From assembly GCA_012510295.1 (NCBI GenBank), contig JAAZID010000239.1:1-15863 (forward strand): a stretch of 15,863 nt of DNA, read 5' to 3'. The stretch's first letter is position 1. The number at the start of each line of letters is the position of its first letter. The notes under the pieces are model-generated. The model was not told the DNA's origin and searched no databases. It saw nothing but the letters and a program-made list of their open reading frames with translations. The stretch is from Methanomicrobiales archaeon. GTDB taxonomy: Archaea > Halobacteriota > Methanomicrobia > Methanomicrobiales > Methanoculleaceae. Made by a program: the position numbers and the translations under genes. Shown one piece after another: positions 1 to 6,492 of this stretch.

Positions 1-73
1 CGACTACCTCGACCCACCCCCCGGAGACTGCCGCCACAGATGCCACGCCTGCTGCCCCCAGAAGCTCCATCAT
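1..73 (-). CDS. Possible N-terminus of an unidentified leftward gene (partial)
   Basis: On the minus strand two adjacent ATG codons (71-73 and 68-70) open a frame that stays open to the left edge, about 24 codons. The predicted start, MMELLGAAGVASVAAVSGG, is small-residue-rich and hydrophobic, as in a membrane anchor or a compact fold. A purine-rich stretch containing GAGAGGG lies directly upstream on that strand and could serve as a ribosome binding site, though its spacing is very tight. It would be divergent from the tfx-type gene and share the AT-rich region around 207-237. The fragment is too short to recognise a family, and a chance open frame is quite possible. Confidence 0.25.
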   Translation of the reverse strand, partial: MMELLGAAGVASVAAVSGGWVEVV

Positions 74-206
74 CCCTCTCTCATCCTTCGCGGGAATACT
101 TTGACCAATTCTAGAGGGACAATCCGCGCTTTTGCGAGAGGAATGAGGCTCTTTCCCCTGAATACCAGGGCTACAACAGTCCCGATCAACGATGTTAAGG
201 AGAAGT

Positions 207-237
207 GTTTAAATCAAATGTGTTCATATATATATTT
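207..237 (+). promoter_or_regulatory. AT-rich promoter region of the tfx-type gene
   Basis: A TTTAAAT box (208-214) followed by an ATATATAT run (about 226-236) stands out from G+C-rich surroundings. Archaeal transcription usually begins about 25 bases after the TATA centre. The first box would therefore place the start near 236-239, right at the preferred ATG at 239, which fits a leaderless mRNA. The alternating AT run reads as TATA on both strands, so it could also serve the possible leftward gene at 1-73. Positions are inferred from sequence only. Confidence 0.5.
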
Positions 238-238
238 G

Positions 239-643
239 ATGAAACAGGGTCTGCTTACCGATCGCCAGAAAGAGGTACTGCGATATCGGAAAAATGGGCT
301 GACGCAGCAACAGATTGCAGATATCATCAAGACATCAAAAGCTAACGTCTGCACCATCGAGAAGGCTGCTCTTGAGAACATCACACGGGCGCGTGACACT
401 CTTGAGTTCCTCTACACACTTGATGCCACACACCTCTGCACGCTCAAGGGCGGTCTTGACCTGCTCAAAGCCCCCGAGATCATCTACACCGAGGCCGAGA
501 GGGTCGGAGTGAAGGTCAAGTACGACACAGTATCGCTCATCAACAGACTCAGGGACTCCAACCCTGACAGGTTCAGGGGCAGACAGGTCCGCGAGGATGT
601 GGAGGTCTACATCAACGAAGACGGCGACCTGTACTTCGGGTGA
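239..643 (+). CDS. Tfx family DNA-binding transcriptional regulator
   Basis: This is a 134-residue predicted regulator. The first 45 or so residues form a helix-turn-helix: LLTDRQKEVLRYRKNGLTQQ, then a recognition-helix region with TSKANVCTIEKAA. This is the arrangement of Tfx, a methanogen protein reported to bind DNA near the promoter of the molybdenum formylmethanofuran dehydrogenase operon (fmd). The C-terminal part is mixed alpha/beta and ends in an acidic tail (INEDGDLYFG). The frame stays open upstream to a TTG at 101, with ATG codons at 143 and 218. I chose 239 because family similarity begins there, the length fits Tfx proteins of about 140 residues, and a TATA-like box ends about 25 bases upstream. 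The target gene in this organism cannot be read from the window. The stop codon lies in a strong hairpin. Confidence 0.82.
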   Translation: MKQGLLTDRQKEVLRYRKNGLTQQQIADIIKTSKANVCTIEKAALENITRARDTLEFLYTLDATHLCTLKGGLDLLKAPEIIYTEAERVGVKVKYDTVSLINRLRDSNPDRFRGRQVREDVEVYINEDGDLYFG

Positions 644-656
644 TGCAAACCCGAAG
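634..656 (+). terminator. Hairpin spanning the tfx stop codon, possible terminator
   Basis: CTTCGGGT (634-641) pairs perfectly with ACCCGAAG (649-656) around a 7-base loop. The TGA stop (641-643) begins on the last base of the left arm. No T-run follows, so classic archaeal oligo-T termination is not evident. It may instead act as a processing or mRNA stability element. Confidence 0.45.
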
Positions 657-774
657 CGCGCACAGGCGATTGAACCCTGCAAACGAGTGCTATCCGGAAT
701 ATTACCCGTAGCAGAACAGTTGCAACCCCTCGTTCATCCGCCCTCGCAATCACCGGAAAATTTCGATAACAAGG

Positions 775-782
775 TTTATATC
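775..782 (+). promoter_or_regulatory. Strong TATA box upstream of the structured leader and uL3
   Basis: TTTATATC matches the archaeal TATA consensus well and is preceded by a purine-rich stretch (ATAACAAGG) that could be the TFB recognition element. Transcription would be expected to begin near 800-806. The next protein start on this strand is uL3 at 1340. The promoter therefore either drives the ribosomal cluster through a leader of about 540 bases or drives a separate non-coding RNA. A weaker box, TTATATGC (890-897), is an alternative. Confidence 0.55.
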
Positions 783-799
783 TCATTTTAAGCAATGAT

Positions 800-1339
800 T
801 AAGAAACCGGTCTGCTCTATCCCGCCATGATTCCGGTAGCAAAGAGGCCTTCATGTGCCTCTGATTCCCGGTAAGTCTCCGGTACAGCATTATATGCGGA
901 TCAGAGACCCCCGGCGGGACGGTGCAGAAGGTACCAGATAACAGCAGGTCGAACCCTCCTTGCGGAGGGGCGACGTCGATTGAGGAGTTGTGCTCGTCAC
1001 AACGGGATGACAGGAGCTGGATCTGATCGAGGCGCAGGGCCAACGCCAGTGCAGCGAGCCCGTTTTCTGAAAGGAGAGCGTCGAAGAGTCAGGATCTATT
1101 AGCGACGACTGGGCATACCCGGTGCACGCCGGGCCGGTGGCGGGAGCGATTCAGGAGACAGGCGTCTCCCTGACCCCCCGCTATCACCATCCAACTGTTT
1201 CCCATCACGCCGCGCCGGAACGGCACGTCGTTCGATGTCACACCCGATACGGGTTCGCCGCAATGTGCCTGACCTAGCCGGCCCGTCCGGCAGAGGATAT
1301 GGCACATCAACACTAGTTGCACGAAGGGTTGATTGAAAC
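800..1339 (+). ncRNA. Structured non-coding region: long leader or unidentified RNA
   Basis: This stretch shows no convincing protein gene in either direction but carries a dense series of inverted repeats. Perfect stems are 843-848/857-862, 954-959/964-969 (CCCTCC/GGAGGG), 987-992/998-1003 (GTTGTG/CACAAC), 1118-1122/1129-1133 and 1277-1281/1287-1291. A long hairpin with internal bulges spans 1136-1188. GGCAC (1222-1226) can also pair with GTGCC (1265-1269), enclosing two smaller hairpins in a branched fold. A good TATA box lies just upstream. I looked for SRP RNA, RNase P RNA and tRNA hallmarks on both strands and did not find them. It may be the 5' leader of the ribosomal operon or a separate RNA; the boundaries are estimates and the strand is inferred from the promoter. 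Confidence 0.35.
1136..1188. repeat. Long imperfect inverted repeat (53 bases)
   Basis: GGTG (1136-1139) pairs with CACC (1185-1188), GCGGG (1140-1144) with CCCGC (1177-1181), and CAGGAGAC (1152-1159) with GTCTCCCTG (1164-1172) with one bulged C. The tip loop is AGGC. As RNA this would be a stable stem with an asymmetric internal loop about 200 bases upstream of the uL3 start. It is the largest hairpin I could find in the non-coding interval. Confidence 0.6.
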
Positions 1340-2353
1340 ATGCCGAAATATAACAGGCCACGCAGAGGATCCCTCGCGTACAGCCCGAGGAAGCGGGCAA
1401 AAAGCCCTGTTCCCAGGTACGGCTCATGGCCGGAGTACACGGGAACCCCGACTGTGCAGGGATTCGCAGGGTACAAGGTGGGGATGACCCACGTCGTCAT
1501 GGTGGACGACCACAAGAGTAGTCCCACCGAAGGCAGGGACGTTATGGTGCCGGTGACCGTGGTTGAGGTTCCACCCATGCGGGTGGCAGGTGTGCGCGCG
1601 TACTACGAGGACACCTACGGAAAACACGCGCTGACCGAGGCCTGGACGGCCGACCTCGATGAAGAGCTGTCCCGCCGCATCACCACCCCAAAGGACCATG
1701 ATACCGCCGCTGCCCTCGATGCCATCAGGAATGCGATCGGTGAGGGCAGGGTCACGGAACTCTACGCCATCGCCTACACGCAACCCGATGGTCTCACCGG
1801 CGTCCCAAAAAAGGTTCCCGATCTCATGGAGATGCGGATCGCAGGCGGAAGTCTTGACGACCAGATCGAGTACGCCGCCAGGATCCTCGGGAAAGAGATC
1901 GAGATCACCGGGAACTTCGAGGCCGGCGAGTACATCGATGTGACCGCCGTCACCACCGGGAAGGGTACAGAAGGCCCCGTCAAACGCTGGGGCATCCAGG
2001 TCCGGAAGCGGAAACACTCCCGTGGCGGCAAGAAACGCCACATCGGGAACCTCGGTCCCTGGCACCCGCACCATGTCAGGTGGCAGGTTCCCCAGATCGG
2101 TCAGATGGGCTACCAGCAGCGCACCGAGTTTAACAAGCGTATCTTAAAGATCGGCACCAACGGCGACGACATAAACCCCGCAGGTGGATTCCTCCACTAC
2201 GGTGTTGTGCGCGGCCCCTACGTGCTGATCAAGGGTTCCGTCCCCGGGCCAAACAAGCGTCTGATCCGGATACGGTCCGCGATACGCCAGGGAGAACATA
2301 TCCTCCGCACGCCGACGATCAACTTCGTCAGCACGGAGAGCAAACAGGGGTGA
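1340..2353 (+). CDS. rpl3: Large-subunit ribosomal protein uL3
   Basis: This 337-residue archaeal/eukaryotic-type L3 is one of the first proteins to bind 23S rRNA, and its long loop reaches towards the peptidyl transferase centre. The basic N-terminus ([20 protein letters not shown]) and the GYKVGMTHV segment (residues 44-52) are typical. The loop tip and following conserved block are visible at residues 238-268, with [11 protein letters not shown] and then [14 protein letters not shown]. The length is normal for archaea and well above the bacterial form of about 210. It is the first gene of the ribosomal cluster and follows the long structured interval. The Shine-Dalgarno sequence before the ATG is weak (GGGTTGATT), unlike most genes downstream. 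Its stop codon lies 6 bases before the uL4 start. Confidence 0.97.
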   Translation: MPKYNRPRRGSLAYSPRKRAKSPVPRYGSWPEYTGTPTVQGFAGYKVGMTHVVMVDDHKSSPTEGRDVMVPVTVVEVPPMRVAGVRAYYEDTYGKHALTEAWTADLDEELSRRITTPKDHDTAAALDAIRNAIGEGRVTELYAIAYTQPDGLTGVPKKVPDLMEMRIAGGSLDDQIEYAARILGKEIEITGNFEAGEYIDVTAVTTGKGTEGPVKRWGIQVRKRKHSRGGKKRHIGNLGPWHPHHVRWQVPQIGQMGYQQRTEFNKRILKIGTNGDDINPAGGFLHYGVVRGPYVLIKGSVPGPNKRLIRIRSAIRQGEHILRTPTINFVSTESKQG

Positions 2354-2359
2354 GCAGCG

Positions 2360-3109
2360 ATGAAGGCAGAGGTTCGAACACTGACAGGCGAGATCGCTCA
2401 TGAGGTCGATCTCCCGGAGATCTTTAACGAAGAGTACAGGCCCGACCTGATTAAGCGGGCTGTCCTCGCGCTCCAGAGCACCCGGTTCCAGCCACATGGA
2501 ACCAACCCCTACGCTGGCATGCGCACGTCGGCAGAGTCCTGGGGTAGCGGCCGGGGCGTCGCCCAGGTTCCCCGGATCAAGAACAGCAGCAGGGTAGCCC
2601 GGGTACCACAGGCGACCGGCGGGCGTGCAGCGCACCCCCCGAAGGTCGAGAAGGTTCTCGTCAAGGATATCAACAAAAAAGAGAAGCAAAAAGCGCTTCG
2701 ATCCGCAATTGCAGCCAGCACATCCACGGACCTTGTCCGGGAACGCGGGCACATCTTCGAGGGGGGCCTCCCGCTGATCCTTGAGGACCGGTTCGAGGAG
2801 ATCACCCGGACTGGCGACGTCATTGCAGCGCTCTCCGCTCTCGGTGTCTATGCTGACGTCGAGCGGGCGAAGAACAGCAAAAAGGTCCGGGCGGGGCGCG
2901 GCACCATGCGCGGTCGTCGGTACAAGCAGCGCAAGAGCGTCCTCATCGTCACCGGGAACGAACCGCTCCGGGCGGCCCGGAACCTCGCCGGTGTCGATGC
3001 CGTAGCGGTCAACCAGCTCAACACGGAACTGCTGGCTCCCGGCACGCAGGCAGGACGCCTGACCATCTGGACGGAGTCTGCGATCAGGAGACTGGAGGAG
3101 TTCTCATGA
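2360..3109 (+). CDS. rpl4: Large-subunit ribosomal protein uL4
   Basis: This 249-residue archaeal uL4 has a globular domain that sits on the surface of the large subunit and an extended loop that lines the polypeptide exit tunnel. The loop is seen around residues 50-90, rich in Gly, Arg and Ser ([20 protein letters not shown]). A second conserved basic block is [17 protein letters not shown], followed by the hydrophobic strand VLIVTG. The ATG follows a GGGGTGA ribosome binding site that overlaps the uL3 stop. The TGA stop overlaps the uL23 start as ATGA, so translation of the next gene is probably coupled. Archaeal uL4 lacks the bacterial operon-regulating context, so no autoregulation is claimed. 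Confidence 0.97.
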   Translation: MKAEVRTLTGEIAHEVDLPEIFNEEYRPDLIKRAVLALQSTRFQPHGTNPYAGMRTSAESWGSGRGVAQVPRIKNSSRVARVPQATGGRAAHPPKVEKVLVKDINKKEKQKALRSAIAASTSTDLVRERGHIFEGGLPLILEDRFEEITRTGDVIAALSALGVYADVERAKNSKKVRAGRGTMRGRRYKQRKSVLIVTGNEPLRAARNLAGVDAVAVNQLNTELLAPGTQAGRLTIWTESAIRRLEEFS

Positions 3110-3354
3110 TACTCAAGTACCCCTTCGTTACAGAAAAGGCAACGATGATGCTTGAGGGCGAGAACAAGCTCCAGTTTATCGTACACAGGGATGCCACCAA
3201 GCGGGCTATCAGGCGTGAACTGGAGTCGGTCTTCGAGCAGGAAGTGACCGAAGTCCGCACAATGATGACCATGAAAGGCGAAAAAAAGGCCATCATCAGG
3301 TTTGCGGACGATAAAGCGGCTGAAGAGATACTCAGTCGGCTTGGAATCATGTGA
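3106..3354 (+). CDS. rpl23: Large-subunit ribosomal protein uL23
   Basis: This is an 82-residue short archaeal uL23 without the long basic extension seen in eukaryotes. It binds 23S rRNA beside the exit tunnel, where the signal recognition particle and other nascent-chain factors dock. It opens with [12 protein letters not shown], the conserved start of the family, and continues through the beta-alpha-beta core ([20 protein letters not shown]) to the KKAIIRF strand. The start overlaps the uL4 stop by four bases (ATGA), so no independent ribosome binding site is needed. Length and composition are normal. Confidence 0.96.
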   Translation: MILKYPFVTEKATMMLEGENKLQFIVHRDATKRAIRRELESVFEQEVTEVRTMMTMKGEKKAIIRFADDKAAEEILSRLGIM

Positions 3355-3366
3355 GGTGAGTGACGA

Positions 3367-4086
3367 ATGGCACATCGAATTATAGCACAGAATCGTGGCC
3401 GGGGCGGCCCGACCTACCGCGCCCCCTCGCATCGGTATAAAGCCGAGCTGCGGCATGCCGGAACGAGCGACACACCGGCCAACGGGCGCGTCGCCGATAT
3501 TGAACACGACCCCGCCCGTCATGCGCCGATCGCTCTCGTCAGGCTTGAGGACGGCCGTAAGGTCTACATGCTCGCCACCGAAGGGCTCGGTGTCGGAGAC
3601 GCGGTCACCTGGGGCCCAGGAGCTGAGGTAAAGAACGGTAATACCCTGCCCCTCCGGGAGATCCCGGTCGGTGCATACGTCTGCAACATCGAGGCCCGAC
3701 CAAACGACGGTGGCAAGTTCGTCCGCTCAGGCGGCGTCCAGGCCCTTGTCATCGGTAAGGCAGAAGATGGCAGGGTCGGCGTACGGATGCCGAGCGGCAA
3801 GAACAAGTGGTTCAGCGGTGCCTGTCTGGCAACCGTCGGTATCGTTGCCGGTGGCGGGCGGGGTGAAAAACCCTTCGTCAAGGCAGGAAAGAAGTACCAT
3901 CACGTCAGATCTTCCGGCGAGAAATGGCCGCGCGTCAAGGGCGTCTGCATGAACGTCATCGACCACCCGTTCGGTGGCGGCGGGCACCAGCACTGCGGAC
4001 GGCCAAAGACCGTAGCTCGGGGAACATCCCCCGGCAGGAAGGTAGGGCATATTGCCGCCCGGAGAACCGGCAAGTGGAAGAAGTGA
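3367..4086 (+). CDS. rpl2: Large-subunit ribosomal protein uL2
   Basis: This 239-residue archaeal-type uL2 is one of the most conserved ribosomal proteins, needed for subunit association and for organising the peptidyl transferase centre. The N-terminus (MAHRIIAQNRGRGGPTYRAP) is archaeal, the middle is an OB-fold plus SH3-like barrel, and the C-terminal extension holds the family signature near residues 191-211: MNVIDHPFGGGGHQHCG. The basic tail GRKVGHIAARRTGKWKK enters the rRNA. A GAGGTGAG ribosome binding site lies at the usual distance before the ATG. It is the first start since uL4 not overlapping the preceding gene; 12 bases separate it from uL23. Confidence 0.97.
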   Translation: MAHRIIAQNRGRGGPTYRAPSHRYKAELRHAGTSDTPANGRVADIEHDPARHAPIALVRLEDGRKVYMLATEGLGVGDAVTWGPGAEVKNGNTLPLREIPVGAYVCNIEARPNDGGKFVRSGGVQALVIGKAEDGRVGVRMPSGKNKWFSGACLATVGIVAGGGRGEKPFVKAGKKYHHVRSSGEKWPRVKGVCMNVIDHPFGGGGHQHCGRPKTVARGTSPGRKVGHIAARRTGKWKK

Positions 4087-4096
4087 GGAGTGAAGT

Positions 4097-4510
4097 ATGG
4101 CAAAGAAGACACAGAGACGAATGCCGCGGCGGCGTGAGGAGTTCACCTACCGTGGTTACTCTATCGAGAACCTGCAGCAGATGGCTCTCTCCGAGCTCCT
4201 GCCGCTCATGCCTTCCCGTGTACGCAGGAAGTTCGAGCGCGGTCTCTCCCGTGAGCACGAGAAACTCCTCGCAGATATCCGGTCAGGAGACCCGAACGTC
4301 CGCACCCACCTGCGCGACATGATCGTCATGCCCGAGATGGTTGGAAAGACGATCGAGGTCCACAACGGAAAAGAATTCCAGAGAGTGGAGATCCACCCCG
4401 AGGCGGTCTTCCACTACCTTGGAGAATTTGCACTGACCCGCAGGAGAGTCTCCCATGGTAGCGCCGGTATCGGTGCGACCCGGTCGAGTAAGTACGTCCC
4501 GCTGAAGTGA
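4097..4510 (+). CDS. rps19: Small-subunit ribosomal protein uS19
   Basis: This 137-residue archaeal uS19 sits in the head of the small subunit next to uS13, at a bridge to the large subunit and near the A-site tRNA. It is longer than the bacterial protein (about 92) because of the archaeal N-terminal segment [20 protein letters not shown]. The conserved core reads [15 protein letters not shown], then [11 protein letters not shown] in context and the C-terminal [23 protein letters not shown]. The GAGGAGTGA sequence before the ATG is a strong ribosome binding site. The gene is followed very closely by uL22. Confidence 0.97.
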   Translation: MAKKTQRRMPRRREEFTYRGYSIENLQQMALSELLPLMPSRVRRKFERGLSREHEKLLADIRSGDPNVRTHLRDMIVMPEMVGKTIEVHNGKEFQRVEIHPEAVFHYLGEFALTRRRVSHGSAGIGATRSSKYVPLK

Positions 4511-4515
4511 TGGTT

Positions 4516-4977
4516 ATGGCAAGAACAGGTTATTCAGCAGTGATTGAGGGTGAGGATATCGCTCGCGCAAAGGCGAACGAGATCCCCGTCTCCCCCAAAC
4601 ACTCGATCGAGATCGCCCGGTTCATCAAAGGCATGACCACCACAGAGGCAAAGGCGTACCTTGAGGATGTGGTCGAGCTGAAGAAGGCTATCCCCTTCAG
4701 GCGATTCAAGCGGAATGTCGCCCACAAGCGAGGTCTTAAAGGCTGGGCAGCCGGCCGGTATCCGGTCAAGGCTGCAAAGGCCTACCTCCGGCTGCTCAAC
4801 TCCGTCGAGAAGAACGCCGAGTACATCGGCCTTGATACCGAAACCCTCCGGATCGATCACGTCTCCGCAAACAGAGGCCGTGGTCACCGGGCGTTCTTCC
4901 CGCGTGCGATGGGGCGCGCCACCCCGAAGCGCAGAGAGACTGTGAACATTGAGATCATCGTGACCGAGGTGGCGTAA
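4516..4977 (+). CDS. rpl22: Large-subunit ribosomal protein uL22
   Basis: This is a 153-residue archaeal uL22, whose beta-hairpin extends along the exit tunnel to the constriction formed with uL4. The body begins [20 protein letters not shown] and includes [15 protein letters not shown]; the hairpin region contains [20 protein letters not shown]. In-frame starts occur at GTG 4507, ATG 4510 and ATG 4516. I prefer 4516 because an AAGTGAT site ends a few bases before it and because archaeal family members begin MAR. Starting at 4510 would instead give an ATGA overlap with uS19 and two extra residues. The TAA stop overlaps the uS3 ATG by one base. Confidence 0.95.
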   Translation: MARTGYSAVIEGEDIARAKANEIPVSPKHSIEIARFIKGMTTTEAKAYLEDVVELKKAIPFRRFKRNVAHKRGLKGWAAGRYPVKAAKAYLRLLNSVEKNAEYIGLDTETLRIDHVSANRGRGHRAFFPRAMGRATPKRRETVNIEIIVTEVA

Positions 4978-5678
4978 TGGCAATCGAGAAGAAATTTATA
5001 AGTGAAGGCGTGCGCAACGTCCGCGTCGAGAAGTTCCTCACGAGTGAACTCAAGCGGGCCGGATACGGCGGCATGGATATCACCCGGACACCGCTCGGTA
5101 CCCAGGTGACCATCTTTGCAGAGAAACCTGGTATCGTGATCGGGAAGGGCGGCAAACAGGTTCGCCAGCTCACCCAGGATCTCGCTACCCGGTTCGATAT
5201 CGAGTCCCCGCAGGTGGAGGTCCAGCAGGTCCAGAACCCGAACTTCAACGCCCAGATCATGGCGGAACGGCTGGCAAACGCGCTTGAACGCGGCTGGTAC
5301 TTCAGGAAGGCCGGACAGAGCACGATCCGCCGGGTGATGGATTCTGGTGCGCTCGGGTGTGAGGTCATCGTCGCCGGGAAACTGACCGGCGCGAGATCGC
5401 GGACCCAGAAGTTCACCGAAGGGTATGTGAAGCACTCCGGCGAACCGAGCGAGACGATCGTCGAGAAGGGGTATGCCCTTGCGGTCAAGAAACTTGGAAC
5501 CATCGGTGTTCAGGTCAAGATCGTCCCACCGGGCGCAAGACTGCCCGACACCTTCGAGGTCGCCGAGCCTGAGCCGAAGAAAGTTCCGGCACCGATCCCG
5601 GAGCCCGAGGAGGTCGGTGATGAGGAGCTCGAAGAGGAACTCGAGGAGATCTCGGGTGAGGAGTTCCTGGAGGAGTGA
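4977..5678 (+). CDS. rps3: Small-subunit ribosomal protein uS3
   Basis: This 233-residue uS3 lies in the small-subunit head at the mRNA entry channel. An N-terminal KH domain carries the RNA-binding loop GKGGK at residues 56-60 (context IVIGKGGKQVRQLTQ), followed by the conserved C-domain (GALGCEVIVAGKLTGARSRT). The last 40 or so residues form a Pro/Glu-rich strongly acidic tail (EPEPKKVPAPIPEPEEVGDE and beyond) that is absent from bacterial uS3. Such tails occur in some archaeal homologues. The start shares one base with the uL22 stop. The coding start is unusually AT-rich (TTTATAAG at 4995-5002). Confidence 0.97.
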   Translation: MAIEKKFISEGVRNVRVEKFLTSELKRAGYGGMDITRTPLGTQVTIFAEKPGIVIGKGGKQVRQLTQDLATRFDIESPQVEVQQVQNPNFNAQIMAERLANALERGWYFRKAGQSTIRRVMDSGALGCEVIVAGKLTGARSRTQKFTEGYVKHSGEPSETIVEKGYALAVKKLGTIGVQVKIVPPGARLPDTFEVAEPEPKKVPAPIPEPEEVGDEELEEELEEISGEEFLEE

Positions 5679-5681
5679 TCT

Positions 5682-5885
5682 ATGGCAATCTTTCGCGCAA
5701 GTGAAGTGAAGCAGCTCTCTGATGTCGAGCTCCTCGAACATGAACAGAAGCTCAGTCTTGAGCTGATCCAGGAACGGGGAAAAGTCAGTGCCGGTGGTGC
5801 TACAGAGAACCCGGGCAGGATCCGTGAGATCCGCCGGACTATCGCGCGCATCCGGACCGAGCAGAACGCACGGAGGAGTGCATGA
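5682..5885 (+). CDS. rpl29: Large-subunit ribosomal protein uL29
   Basis: This 67-residue protein folds as a long helical hairpin and sits near uL23 at the tunnel exit. The sequence fits the family: an opening AIFRASEVKQLSDVEL, a charged middle, and the C-terminal NPGRIREIRRTIARIRTEQN helix. The ribosome binding site GGAGGAGTGAT overlaps the end of uS3, only 3 bases upstream. The stop overlaps the Rnp1 start (ATGA). In some archaea a SUI1/aIF1 gene lies between uL29 and Rnp1; here there is no room for it. Confidence 0.95.
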   Translation: MAIFRASEVKQLSDVELLEHEQKLSLELIQERGKVSAGGATENPGRIREIRRTIARIRTEQNARRSA

Positions 5886-6154
5886 TCTCTCCCCGGAACG
5901 TCCTGAGGCATGAGTTGATCGGCCTTGACGTTCTGGTGACTTGCGCAAGCAATCCCGGCCACGTCGGGGTGAGGGGTCGCATCATCGATGAGACCAGAAA
6001 CACCCTGGTCATCCTGACGGAGAGGGGAGAGAAGCGAATACCAAAGCGGTTCAGTGTATTCCGTTTCCGGCTCCCGGGCGGCACAGCTGTCGATGTGGAC
6101 GGCTCGAGCCTGGAGATGCAGCCGGAACGGCGTATAACGATGCGCATCAGATAA
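5882..6154 (+). CDS. rnp1: Ribonuclease P protein component 1 (Pop4/Rpp29 family)
   Basis: This 90-residue homologue of eukaryotic Rpp29/Pop4 is a protein subunit of archaeal RNase P, which removes 5' leaders from tRNA precursors. It forms a small Sm-like beta-barrel and pairs with Rnp4 (Rpp21) on the RNA specificity domain. The diagnostic segment is residues 28-42, [15 protein letters not shown], followed by [13 protein letters not shown]. Its place between uL29 and uS17 is characteristic of euryarchaeal clusters, tying tRNA maturation to ribosome production. The start overlaps uL29 by four bases. The length is close to other archaeal members (about 90-130). Confidence 0.95.
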   Translation: MISPRNVLRHELIGLDVLVTCASNPGHVGVRGRIIDETRNTLVILTERGEKRIPKRFSVFRFRLPGGTAVDVDGSSLEMQPERRITMRIR

Positions 6155-6165
6155 AAGAGGATATA

Positions 6166-6492
6166 ATGGCACGAAACATTGGGTTAGATGTCCCCATTCC
6201 AGAGACGGAATGCGAGGACATAAATTGTCCGTTTCACGGCACTTTGCCGGTACGCGGCCAGGTGATTACCGGCAAAGTCGTGAGCGACCGAATGAACGGT
6301 ACTGTCGTCGTGGAGCGTGAGTTCATCCACTACGTCAAGAAGTACAAGCGATACGAGAAACGCAGATCCCGGTATCATGCCCACAGCACCCCCTGCATCA
6401 ACGTGAGGATCGGGGATGTGGTCAGGATCGCCGAGTGCAGGCCGCTCTCAAAGACAAAGAACTTCGTGGTCGTCGGGGTGATGGTGGAATGA
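6166..6492 (+). CDS. rps17: Small-subunit ribosomal protein uS17
   Basis: This is a 108-residue OB-fold protein that binds 16S rRNA early in small-subunit assembly. The archaeal N-terminal segment includes Cys16 and Cys21 ([15 protein letters not shown]), a conserved archaeal/eukaryotic motif, and then the core [19 protein letters not shown]. It is longer than bacterial uS17 (about 84). AGAGGATATA precedes the ATG as a moderate ribosome binding site. The first 60 bases are AT-rich compared with their neighbours. The stop overlaps the uL14 start as ATGA. Confidence 0.96.
   Translation: MARNIGLDVPIPETECEDINCPFHGTLPVRGQVITGKVVSDRMNGTVVVEREFIHYVKKYKRYEKRRSRYHAHSTPCINVRIGDVVRIAECRPLSKTKNFVVVGVMVE

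Noticed and set aside
827..874. Short upstream frame of 15 codons in the leader
   Set aside because: No ribosome binding site and no distinctive composition; short frames like this occur by chance.
940..960. tRNA T-arm-like GGTCGAACCC
   Set aside because: Lacks the TTC at the right place of the loop, with no acceptor or anticodon stem around it.
783..1043. Minus-strand open frame of 86 codons in the non-coding interval, extendable upstream without a start codon
   Set aside because: No ribosome binding site, no recognisable domain, and it overlaps the hairpins and the plus-strand promoter. A degraded gene cannot be excluded, but nothing positive supports coding.
1100..1300. SRP RNA or RNase P RNA in the structured interval
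   Set aside because: On the minus strand GGCTAGGTC resembles the 5' part of archaeal SRP RNA and CAGAAAACGGGCT resembles a conserved RNase P RNA block. The essential SRP helix 8 motif and the other RNase P conserved regions could not be found. A covariance-model search would decide.
1293..1302. Promoter directly before uL3 (GGATATGG)
   Set aside because: Poor match to the TATA consensus compared with 775-782. Kept only as a weak alternative.
1089..1578. Minus-strand open frames overlapping the start of uL3
   Set aside because: They run antisense to a certain gene, and the parts outside uL3 have random-looking composition rich in Arg, Pro and Ser.
4884..5948. Long minus-strand open frame (354 codons) across uS3, uL29 and Rnp1
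   Set aside because: Antisense to three certain genes. The length follows from G+C-rich codon bias, and the translation resembles no family.
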